From Mucilaginibacter sp. (GTDB lineage Bacteria > Bacteroidota > Bacteroidia > Sphingobacteriales > Sphingobacteriaceae), in NCBI GenBank assembly GCA_028287895.1, contig JAQBOV010000061.1:1-46815 (forward strand): 46,815 nt of DNA, read 5' to 3'. Numbering within the stretch: the stretch's first letter is position 1; every line of letters begins with the position of its first letter. Both the position numbers and the translations under genes were made by a program. Shown here one piece after another: positions 38,253 through 45,296 of the stretch. The notes beneath the pieces were generated by a model. That model worked only from the letters and a program-made list of their open reading frames with translations, was not told the DNA's origin and made no database searches.

Positions 38253-38469
38253 CTGATTGTCTCACCCGGTTGTTTATTCGTTTCGCCAAGTTATATTTTT
38301 CACAAAAGCCTGCTACTCTTCTTTCAAAACACAAATTAAATCACCTGGCTGGGCACAAAATTAAATCTCCCCAATTATATATTTTATTTTATCGTTTTAA
38401 ACTTTATATAGACATACAAGTATTTTGAGTTTTTTAAAATAAAGTCATCGAGATGTCCTAATTTATGTA

Positions 38470-38495
38470 AATTGCGTCACCTTAATGACGCAATT
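38470..38495 (+). promoter_or_regulatory. Perfect 10-base palindromic arms before the ATPase gene
   Basis: AATTGCGTCA (38470-38479) and TGACGCAATT (38486-38495) are perfect complements around CCTTAA. The structure ends 7 bases before the ATG at 38503 and covers an alternative in-frame ATG at 38485, so it may be an operator or a translation-control hairpin and it argues for the later start. Confidence 0.6.
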
Positions 38496-38502
38496 GCTAA
38501 AT

Positions 38503-39642
38503 ATGAATATTCCAAGACTAATTCAGCAACAAATGATGGCCAAACTGGGTTCACATAAGGTTTTGATGCTGTATGGTACCCGCCGCACCGGAAAAACGAC
38601 AATTATAGAAAATATTGTAAGTAAATATCCTGAAGATACCCTGCTGTTACAAGGTGAAGATATGCAGGTATCAGAGATATTGCAACGTAGGACAATAGCG
38701 AATTATACCCAATTAACAGCGGGCAAAAAGATCATCATCATCGATGAAGCGCAGACGATACCGGAAATAGGAAAGATCTTAAAATTATTAATCGACGGGA
38801 TAAAAGGCATTACCGTTATTGTAACCGGCAGCAGTAGCTTCGATCTGGTTTATGCTACCGGGGAACCTTTGGTGGGCCGCAATCTGATTTATCAATTGTA
38901 CCCTATTGCACAGGCAGAATTGTCTGCTGTGGAAGATTACATGACCACGACAAGAAACCTGGAACAAAGGTTGATCTATGGAAGTTATCCTGAGCTCTGG
39001 CATATCGATATTTTTCAGGAAAAAGAGAATTACCTGAAGCAAATGGTGAGCAGTTACCTGCTAAAAGACTTATTGACCATGGAAACCGTAAAGGGTGCTG
39101 ACGTGCTGTACAGGCTGCTTCAGTTGCTGTCCTGGCAAGTGGGCAGCCAGGTAAGTACAGTCGAGTTAGGCAACAGCTTACAATTAAATAAGATCACCGT
39201 TGAGCGATATCTTGACCTGCTGACCAAAGTATTTATTATTTACCCCTTAACGGGTTACAGTAATAACCTGCGTAAGGAGGTTACCAAAAGTAAAAAATGG
39301 TTCTTTGTTGATAACGGGCTGCGAAATGCATTGATCAATAACTTCAGCCCTTTAAGCCAGCGCAACGATGTAGGACAATTGTGGGAACAGTATATATTAA
39401 GTGAACGCATAAAAAACAACGCCTACCAGAGTTATCACCCGCAGTACTTTTTCTGGCGTACCTATGACGGGCAGGAAATAGACCTGATCGAATCGTATAA
39501 CGGAAAACTCAATGCTTTTGAATGCAAATGGAAAAATAACCAGGCCAAAAAACCGATAGCTTTTGATAAAGCATATCCTGATGCCACATTTGCCACAGTC
39601 AACGGGGAAAACTACCTGGATATGATCACCCAGAAACATTAA
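38503..39642 (+). CDS. AAA ATPase with DUF4143 domain
   Basis: 379 residues from ATG 38503. The AAA_14 ATPase part has Walker A GTRRTGKT at 25-32, Walker B KIIIIDEAQ with Asp81-Glu82, and a sensor strand ITVIVTGSSSFDL. A winged-helix-like stretch follows (VSTVELGNSLQLNKITVERYL). The C-terminal DUF4143 part has FFWRTYDGQEIDLIE then NAFECKWK, an E-x-D ... E-C-K arrangement like a PD-(D/E)XK nuclease core. The role of this family is not established; members are common in accessory regions. It sits between the toxin-antitoxin pair and the second copies of repeats C and A. Confidence 0.85.
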   Translation: MNIPRLIQQQMMAKLGSHKVLMLYGTRRTGKTTIIENIVSKYPEDTLLLQGEDMQVSEILQRRTIANYTQLTAGKKIIIIDEAQTIPEIGKILKLLIDGIKGITVIVTGSSSFDLVYATGEPLVGRNLIYQLYPIAQAELSAVEDYMTTTRNLEQRLIYGSYPELWHIDIFQEKENYLKQMVSSYLLKDLLTMETVKGADVLYRLLQLLSWQVGSQVSTVELGNSLQLNKITVERYLDLLTKVFIIYPLTGYSNNLRKEVTKSKKWFFVDNGLRNALINNFSPLSQRNDVGQLWEQYILSERIKNNAYQSYHPQYFFWRTYDGQEIDLIESYNGKLNAFECKWKNNQAKKPIAFDKAYPDATFATVNGENYLDMITQKH

Positions 39643-39679
39643 TAGTTGTTGTGAATTCAGGGAAGTTTTAAACTAACAT

Positions 39680-39718
39680 GGTGCATCAAAAGCTCCAAAA
39701 AGCGGTGCATTAAAAGCT
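39680..39718 (+). repeat. Tandem GGTGCATyAAAAGCT motif
   Basis: GGTGCATCAAAAGCT (39680-39694) and GGTGCATTAAAAGCT (39704-39718) are 15-base direct repeats with one difference and a 9-base gap. Spaced repeats like this occur at transposon ends (for example IS21-type) or as regulator sites; neither can be shown here. Confidence 0.5.
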
Positions 39719-39730
39719 ATAAAATCACAA

Positions 39731-39770
39731 GTAACACAACCTGGTGAAACATGTTTACAGAACCCAATGA
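39731..39770 (+). repeat. Duplicated segment C, copy 2
   Basis: Forty bases differing from 37499-37538 at one position. After the shared MFTEPNE codons this copy runs into a TAA within four more codons. Confidence 0.7.
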
Positions 39771-39844
39771 GATAATTTTTTAAAATTTTATTTTAAAACG
39801 GTTGGAGTCCGAATGTTTGCTAAGCAACTTGAGACAATCCGCCA

Positions 39845-39961
39845 GTAAAGTTTTTATTAAACACTTAAGCGTAATTAATATCTATTTTTGCAGGATGGCC
39901 GGAATAGAATTATTGACTGATACACTGTGTTTTAAATTTGACAAGTAACAAATAAGTAACA
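39845..39961 (+). repeat. Duplicated segment A, copy 2
   Basis: Counterpart of 37171-37285, including TATTTTTG at 39883-39890. The rest of the gap up to 40088 has no gene or further recognisable element. Relative to copy 1 the order of A and C is reversed (A-C before the cassette, C-A after) while both keep the same strand. Confidence 0.65.
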
Positions 39962-40088
39962 CTAATGGCTCATCCGGGGCGGTCAATTTCCCGCGGAATC
40001 AGGTAGTAATTCAGCGAATTCTCCATGGTAGTTCAATAAAATCATTCAGGTTATCCTCAATACTTCCGGTTAAAGATTTTAATAATAA

Positions 40089-41183
40089 TCATAAACTGAA
40101 ATGAATTTTGAATGTTGTGCCAATGTTCACTTCACTTTCAACTTCAATATAGCCGCCCATTGTTTCAACCTGGAATTTGGTAATAAATAAACCAATTCCC
40201 TTTGAGTCAATATTCATATTCCCATGAAAGGTTTTGTACATTCCAAAAAGATCTTTACCATGCTTTTCTAAGTTTATCCCAATTCCGTTATCTTTAATTG
40301 ATAAAACCAGATAGTTTCCATTTTTAAAAACATCAAATTCAATTATAGCCGCTCTATTGGGGTGCCTGTATTTGATAGCATTGGTGAGAAAGTTTAAAAG
40401 AATACTTTCCATATAAGCAGGGTTTGCAAATAAAGATAAATCAGCATTCACATTGTTCCTGATACTTGCATTTAATGATTTTGTTTGAATTTGAAGCGTT
40501 TTTATAACATTGTCTATATATCCATGTAAATATATTAGTTCCGCTTTTAAGTCACCCTGGTTGTGCGCATCAGCAATCTCATTCAAATTACTTACCGTGG
40601 AGTTAAACCCTTTCGATATACTTTTTAAATAGCTTACCATAAGGTTTTTTTCTTCTTCTGAATCGGCATTTATAAGTAAGTCCAAAACGTTTCCAAGGTT
40701 ATAGGCATAGGTTTTAAGGTTATGCGAAACAATATTGGCGAAATTTAACAAACGTTTATTTTGTTCAACTATAATTTCATTGGATTTAGTTAATTCCCTT
40801 TCTAACAATTTTACTTTTGTTATATCGGCTATATGTACAAAGAAACCCTTTACGATGCAATTATCAATATCAGGAGTATAACTAATAATGGTATGTCTGG
40901 TATCGCCATTGGGAAATGTTATTTCACGCTCAAAAATTTGAGGTTTACCGGCAAGCGCACCCAAAATATAAGGCTTATTTTTTTTGTAAAGCGATCCAAG
41001 TACTTCTTCACTGGTTAAGATGTCAACCATCTCTTCCGGTGATTTACCAAACCATTCCCGGTAGGCTGCATTTGCAAACCGGCAAACAAGGTCTTTATCC
41101 CAATAGCCAAGAATTGCGGGAACATGATCTGCAACAAAAAGTCCTAATGAATCAAGTGTTAAATGGGTTTTGTCTGATATCAT
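40089..41183 (-). CDS. PAS-domain sensor histidine kinase
   Basis: 364 residues, cytosolic (no membrane helix). A PAS domain spans about 12-125 (AILGYWDKDLVCRFANAAYREWFGKSPEEM; diagnostic core is YREWFGKSPEEM), ending with GFFVHIADIT. A short coiled coil leads to the dimerisation helix with phospho-acceptor His154 (IVSHNLKTYA). The HATPase domain has LLNFLTNAIKYR (N box), IKDNGIGINLEKHG (G1) and DSKGIGLFITK (G2). No response regulator adjoins it; it lies next to a second kinase of similar build, so it probably signals through a regulator elsewhere. Confidence 0.9.
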   Translation of the reverse strand: MISDKTHLTLDSLGLFVADHVPAILGYWDKDLVCRFANAAYREWFGKSPEEMVDILTSEEVLGSLYKKNKPYILGALAGKPQIFEREITFPNGDTRHTIISYTPDIDNCIVKGFFVHIADITKVKLLERELTKSNEIIVEQNKRLLNFANIVSHNLKTYAYNLGNVLDLLINADSEEEKNLMVSYLKSISKGFNSTVSNLNEIADAHNQGDLKAELIYLHGYIDNVIKTLQIQTKSLNASIRNNVNADLSLFANPAYMESILLNFLTNAIKYRHPNRAAIIEFDVFKNGNYLVLSIKDNGIGINLEKHGKDLFGMYKTFHGNMNIDSKGIGLFITKFQVETMGGYIEVESEVNIGTTFKIHFSL

Positions 41184-41376
41184 GCTATACTTATTTTGAA
41201 CTATCGCTATCTTTTAAATTAACGTATTTTTTTGCTTTTAAATTATGCCCGAAGTCTTATAACCTTAATGTACCCTTATTTTATTCGTTATTTCTTTGAT
41301 TATTTTATCAAACTCTTTTGCTGACTGATCCAGGTAACTTATAAACTTAGATCGGGTATTTCATTTACATTTCGCA

Positions 41377-42522
41377 CTAATATCTTGTAAACGTTAGTAT
41401 CAACTTAGTGCCCTCATTAAGTTTACTTTCAATGGCGACTGTTCCACCAAGTTCTTCCATCTGTGATTTGACCAGATAAAGACCCAAACCCTTGCTGTCC
41501 GGATTATCATGAAACTTCTGATAGAACCCAAATAGTCTATTTTTATGGCGCTCCACGTCCAACCCGATACCATTGTCTTCAAACGTTAACACAATCGTGT
41601 TATCCACAATATGAGTTGCTATATTAATGTGTAAGCGACGAACCGGAGACCTGTATTTAATCGCGTTGGTTAATAAGTTCGATAATATACTTTCGAAATA
41701 AACCTTATGAAAATTAATTACAGGAGCTTCGTTAAAATCACGTTTAATTATCGGCTGCGTGTTATCTGTCCGGCTGATTAGTTGATCCAGTATATGATTT
41801 AGGACATCGGACACCACATTTTCTTCCATTTTAAAAATCTGGTTTTCTTTCGTATTAAGAATATCCATGAGATCATTAACTGTCTCAATTAACGACTCAG
41901 CTGACGTTTTAAATGCGGCATGAATGGCTCTAAGCGTTTCATCCTCGACCTCAATATCCTCGGTTAAAGTAACCAGGCCCAGAAAGTTCGTTATTGGTGA
42001 ACGAAGATTGTGAGAGGTAATATAGGTAAATTGCCGCAGATCCTTGATTTTATCGGTTAGGTCTTTAATTAATCTTATGTTCTCCAACTCTTGTTTTTTG
42101 CGAGCTGTTATGTCCTTTGTGATAGCAATAAAGTGCGAATAATTGCCGCTGTTGTCCTGTGACGGGAAAACGACCATCTGTGCCCAATATTCGTCGCCGG
42201 ATTTTTTATAATTGATCACCTCAATTTCACAACTTTCCCTGTTCTCCATGGCCTGCCGCAGACGATATAATTCCTTTTTATCGGTTTTGGGACCAATAAA
42301 TATTCTTGCGCTTCCGCCTACCATCTCCCTGGACGTATAGCCGGTCATTCGGCTAAAAGCCTCGTTAATATAAATTACCTGTGGACCATGATCCGGCGTC
42401 ATATCCAGGCTCGCTATGATGACGCCATCCGTTGTATTGGTAATTACCGATTCCAGAAGCTTTAATCGCTGTTCCTCCATTTTCTGTTGGGTAATATCCT
42501 GCATGGTACCAGTCATTCTCAA
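41377..42522 (-). CDS. PAS histidine kinase, N-terminally truncated
   Basis: 381 residues as an open frame. It opens with RMTGTMQDITQQK, which is the end motif of a PAS/PAC domain, so the beginning of that domain is missing. A full PAS domain follows (about 22-142, INEAFSRMTGYTSREMVG ... HFIAITKDITARKK), then a coiled coil, the His171 box (YITSHNLRSPITNF) and a HATPase domain (LLTNAIKYRSPV, FEDNGIGLDVERH, DSKGLGLYLVK). The start given is TTG; upstream the frame stays open only to a TAA near 42615. Catalytic residues are intact, so a shortened protein could still work, but the 5' part is probably lost. Confidence 0.75.
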   Translation of the reverse strand: MRMTGTMQDITQQKMEEQRLKLLESVITNTTDGVIIASLDMTPDHGPQVIYINEAFSRMTGYTSREMVGGSARIFIGPKTDKKELYRLRQAMENRESCEIEVINYKKSGDEYWAQMVVFPSQDNSGNYSHFIAITKDITARKKQELENIRLIKDLTDKIKDLRQFTYITSHNLRSPITNFLGLVTLTEDIEVEDETLRAIHAAFKTSAESLIETVNDLMDILNTKENQIFKMEENVVSDVLNHILDQLISRTDNTQPIIKRDFNEAPVINFHKVYFESILSNLLTNAIKYRSPVRRLHINIATHIVDNTIVLTFEDNGIGLDVERHKNRLFGFYQKFHDNPDSKGLGLYLVKSQMEELGGTVAIESKLNEGTKLILTFTRY

Positions 42523-42598
42523 TAGGTCTTCTTGATCTGGGGCATATCTTTCATCGCGCCGATGATGATGCGTCCTAATAATTTGAGTCGTGAAGTGA

Positions 42599-42814
42599 TT
42601 AAATTGGTAAGCTTACACCCACTTCGGCTGTTATTTGCTTTAATTCAATATCCATTACAGACACCAATAGCATTTTACAAGCATGGCAAATAAATTCCGT
42701 TAACAAGTTTGCTTCATTTAAGGGAAGCCTGATGTCACTGATATTTACGCAAATTGACTTTTTGCATTGAATATTAGTACAATAAAGACGAAAAAAGAGA
42801 GGCAATTCTTCCAT
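42599..42814 (-). CDS. Small Cys-containing protein, unknown function
   Basis: 71 residues from ATG 42814: MEELPLFFRLYCTNIQCKK ... ICHACK ... GVSLPI. Five Cys (pairs YC-x4-C and CHAC) suggest metal binding or a redox role, but no family is recognised. An exact -7 element lies 18 bases before the ATG, the same geometry as the antitoxin gene, which supports expression. The open frame extends ten codons further to a TTG that overlaps the promoter. It could still be chance. Confidence 0.4.
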   Translation of the reverse strand: MEELPLFFRLYCTNIQCKKSICVNISDIRLPLNEANLLTEFICHACKMLLVSVMDIELKQITAEVGVSLPI

Positions 42815-42832
42815 GTGCAGGTGCTTACAATA

Positions 42833-42840
42833 CAAAATTA
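42833..42840 (-). promoter_or_regulatory. -7 element before the small Cys protein
   Basis: TAATTTTG on the minus strand matches TAnnTTTG exactly; no TTTG at the -33 distance. Confidence 0.35.
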
Positions 42841-42912
42841 TCAAATAGGCGCCGTCGGAATTGTAGAACTAATCATGAGAATCTTGTCATTATTTGTTCT
42901 ACAAGTGAGACG

Positions 42913-43545
42913 CTATAATAGCTTTTGATTGATGGCATAGACAGTGAGCTCTGCATTGTTTTTCAATTTCAGTTTTTCAAGCAGCCGCGTACGGTAGGTA
43001 CTGACGGTTGGGGGGCTTAAACAAAGCATGGCTGAAATTTCAGTAACTGTTTTGCCTGAGGCAATTAAAAGAAGTATCTGATATTCTCTGTTCGACAAAA
43101 GTTCATGGAGCTCTTTATTTATATCACCGTCCAGCAGCGTTAATAATTTTTCTGAAAGAGATTGTGATACATATCTTCTCCCATTTAAAACCTGGTCTAT
43201 CGCTTTGGTCAACTCCTTATTCGCCACGTCTTTAGTCACATAACCCGCGGCACCTGTTTTTAAAACTCTTAAGGCTATTTGTTCCTCATTGTGAAAACTA
43301 AATATGAGTACAGGCATTTTATTCTTATTTGCTTTGATCTGCTTTAAAATATCCAGTCCACTTCGGCCGGGCATATCCAGATCAAGAATAAGAAGGTCCC
43401 AATCTGTTTCCTTTAACTGTTGAAATACTTCAGCATAGTTTACAGCATCGCCGAATTGGACTCCAGGGTATTCACGCTCACAAATTTGTTTAACGCCCAT
43501 CCTAATAATTGGATGATCGTCTGCTATTAATATCTTTTTTGGCAT
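42913..43545 (-). CDS. LuxR/NarL-type response regulator
   Basis: 210 residues. The receiver domain has the acidic pair Asp9-Asp10, phospho-acceptor Asp55 (LLILDLDMPGRSGLD) and Lys105 (GYVTKDV). The C-terminal helix-turn-helix (about 149-205) reads LSNREYQILLLIASGKTVTE then SPPTVSTYRTRLLEKL, the LuxR-type signature. It should be phosphorylated by the kinase encoded immediately upstream; the coding regions overlap by 44 bases, so translation is probably coupled. Target genes are unknown. Confidence 0.95.
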   Translation of the reverse strand: MPKKILIADDHPIIRMGVKQICEREYPGVQFGDAVNYAEVFQQLKETDWDLLILDLDMPGRSGLDILKQIKANKNKMPVLIFSFHNEEQIALRVLKTGAAGYVTKDVANKELTKAIDQVLNGRRYVSQSLSEKLLTLLDGDINKELHELLSNREYQILLLIASGKTVTEISAMLCLSPPTVSTYRTRLLEKLKLKNNAELTVYAINQKLL

Positions 43546-44884
43546 TGATAGGTACGATCAATTCAATCATAGTTCCAGTGTGCGACGAGCTCTTAATATT
43601 CATTTTCGCCCCGATTTGATTTGCCCGCTCTTCCATATTCGACAAACCCATCGAAAGAGGATGGTGTAAAGTAGCGGACCTTATGCCTTTACCGTTATCC
43701 GTTATTTGTATGTGGATGATATCTTTCTTATTTTCTACCCGGATATTAACCCAGGTAGCTTTGGCATGTTTGGCGATATTTGTTAAAGCTTCCTGGCAAA
43801 TGCGAAAAATATTGATTCCCAGCGTTTTATTAACGGATGGCTGGTTGATATCTATATAGATATTGGTTGCAATCCTGGTTTTATTTTCAAATTCTTTCAC
43901 CAGCCATTCTATAGCCGCGAATATACCAAGTTTATCTAAAATCGTAGGATGAAGTTCGTTAGCTATTTTTCTTAATAAATATACACCATGATCAACTTCG
44001 TTAAGTATGACATCAAGAACAGCATCCATTTCATTTGGCATTTGAGCATCTGTTTTTAAAGATGAAAGTGCCATTTTGAGACCCGATAACCGTTGACCAA
44101 ATTCATCGTGGATTTCACGGGCAATACGTGATCGTTCTTCTTCTACAACATCGTTCAGCCGTTTGACAAAAATTCTGATACGCTTTTCGGAGTCCTCAAG
44201 AGCACGATTTGCCGCTACAAGGTCTTGGGTTCGTTCAGCTACACTAAGTTCCAGTAATTCATTTTTCTGCTGTATCTGCGCCTTACTTTTTTTTAGTTCA
44301 GGTACTTCAAGTATCTGCCATTTTTCGTTACGCCTGGCAATAGCGCATTGATGCACAGCTGCGATATCCAATACATCTGCCGCTTCACATTTATCAAGGC
44401 GGTAGTTACAAGAAATGATCAGCCGTTTACCGGCTAGGACAGGATTCAAAGCGCCTTCGTAGGCAATAAAATCATTCCATTCCGTACGGTCGAGCCAGGC
44501 CTCGTCACCATTTAGCCTGAGGCCTTCAAAGTCCTTTTGCAAAGCATAATGCAGCTTTTCCAGTATGGCTTGGATCGAACTGTCAACTTCGAATTTGCCG
44601 TTGTTCAGGTACCAATCCTTGTGCGAAAGAAATTCAATGCATCCCTCCACCATATACTGCTCGAGATTGGGAACAACTGCCATCAGGGCGATCTTTGCTT
44701 CTTCTATTGTGGTATGCCCGGAAGTTACCCAGATACAATATTCATGATTTTCTAAACCGGCTTTAAAATAAGGAACCAGGGCGGAAAGTAGGTCATCTTC
44801 GGTTTCATAAAAATGGCAGAAGTGTGTCCCCCAGGGAATATCCCCAATCACGTCAATACCGGTAGGCCTTAATGCTTCGTTCAT
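43502..44884 (-). CDS. MEDS-domain histidine kinase (NarL-partner type)
   Basis: 460 residues, soluble. Residues 1-195 form a MEDS sensory domain (start IPWGTHFCHFYETEDDLLSA, then LVPYFKAGLENHEYCIWV), known from the DcmR-type regulators of methylotrophs and methanogens. A coiled coil runs over about 200-250 (VPELKKSKAQIQQKNELLEL). The HisKA_3 helix has acceptor His259 (RIAREIHDEFGQRLSGLK) and the HATPase has FRICQEALTNIAKHAKA, ITDNGKGI and GLSNMEERA. This class phosphorylates LuxR-type regulators, and the next gene is one. Ligand unknown. Confidence 0.93.
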   Translation of the reverse strand: MNEALRPTGIDVIGDIPWGTHFCHFYETEDDLLSALVPYFKAGLENHEYCIWVTSGHTTIEEAKIALMAVVPNLEQYMVEGCIEFLSHKDWYLNNGKFEVDSSIQAILEKLHYALQKDFEGLRLNGDEAWLDRTEWNDFIAYEGALNPVLAGKRLIISCNYRLDKCEAADVLDIAAVHQCAIARRNEKWQILEVPELKKSKAQIQQKNELLELSVAERTQDLVAANRALEDSEKRIRIFVKRLNDVVEEERSRIAREIHDEFGQRLSGLKMALSSLKTDAQMPNEMDAVLDVILNEVDHGVYLLRKIANELHPTILDKLGIFAAIEWLVKEFENKTRIATNIYIDINQPSVNKTLGINIFRICQEALTNIAKHAKATWVNIRVENKKDIIHIQITDNGKGIRSATLHHPLSMGLSNMEERANQIGAKMNIKSSSHTGTMIELIVPINAKKDINSRRSSNY

Positions 44885-45063
44885 TATTGAGCAGGCAACC
44901 TATATGTTGGTTACGCCCAGGCTAAGGTAGATATTTTAAGAATATCACAATAAATAAAATAAGCAACTATCTGACGTTCAGGTAATTCTAATTTACGCAG
45001 ATGTCTGTCTAATAATCGTTCCTATGTTTTAATGTCATGATTGCTCGGGCTACCTTAAAAATG
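44885..45063. other. Upstream region of the MEDS kinase operon
   Basis: No gene seen. GCTCGGGCTACCTTA near 45043-45057 resembles GCTGGGCTACCTTA at 45253-45266 (one base less), hinting at a partial copy of the structured element further on. Confidence 0.4.
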
Positions 45064-45100
45064 AAACCGCCTTTCGGATGAAGAAAGGCAGTTTTTGTTT
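45064..45100 (+). terminator. Intrinsic terminator, possibly bidirectional
   Basis: AAAC-C-GCCTTTC (45064-45075) pairs with GAAAGGC-A-GTTT (45083-45094), then TTGTTTTT on the plus strand. On the minus strand the tail is CATTTTTAA. It could stop transcripts leaving the IS110 element as well as any plus-strand transcript from the 44.9-45.06 kb gap. Confidence 0.65.
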
Positions 45101-45180
45101 TTAATAGAATTTTTGCATTGCATTTTTGGTTCGAGGTACTGTCTTTAAAAACAAATATTTTTTAATAAAAAGTTTTCAAA

Positions 45181-45188
45181 TAAATTTG
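45181..45188 (+). promoter_or_regulatory. -7 element for a candidate small RNA
   Basis: TAAATTTG matches TAnnTTTG exactly on the plus strand; predicted start near 45194. No coding frame follows, but a terminator-like hairpin does, 50 bases on. Confidence 0.4.
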
Positions 45189-45190
45189 CA

Positions 45191-45296
45191 AAGCGAAAGA
45201 AGGCATACGACGAGATTTCGACGGATGACTATCTTGTGTAGCCTGGCTTTTAGCTGGGCTACCTTATTTTAGCCCTTCGGTCTAAGCGAAAGAAGG
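45191..45296 (+). repeat. 13-base direct repeat bracketing the small RNA
   Basis: AAGCGAAAGAAGG occurs at 45191-45203 and 45284-45296. The first lies at the predicted RNA start; the second encodes the last residues and stop of the transposase on the minus strand. Confidence 0.55.
45194..45270 (+). ncRNA. Candidate small RNA next to the IS110 element
   Basis: About 77 bases from the predicted start to a terminator. The 3' stem GTAGCC-TGGCT / AGCTG-GGCTAC (45238-45262) is an 11-pair helix with loop TTT if U-G pairs are allowed on the plus strand; on the minus strand those two pairs become C-A mismatches. CTTATTTT follows. An alternative stem, GGGCTA (45256-45261) with TAGCCC (45270-45275), would compete. 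It does not resemble an RNA family I know. It could instead be an end structure of the IS. Confidence 0.4.

Noticed and set aside
37171..39961. Repeats A and C as attachment sites of an integrative element
   Set aside because: No integrase or tRNA is nearby and segment A is diverged in the middle.
45191..45296. The 13-base repeat as a target-site duplication of the IS
   Set aside because: IS110 elements do not make such duplications, and one copy lies within the transposase frame.
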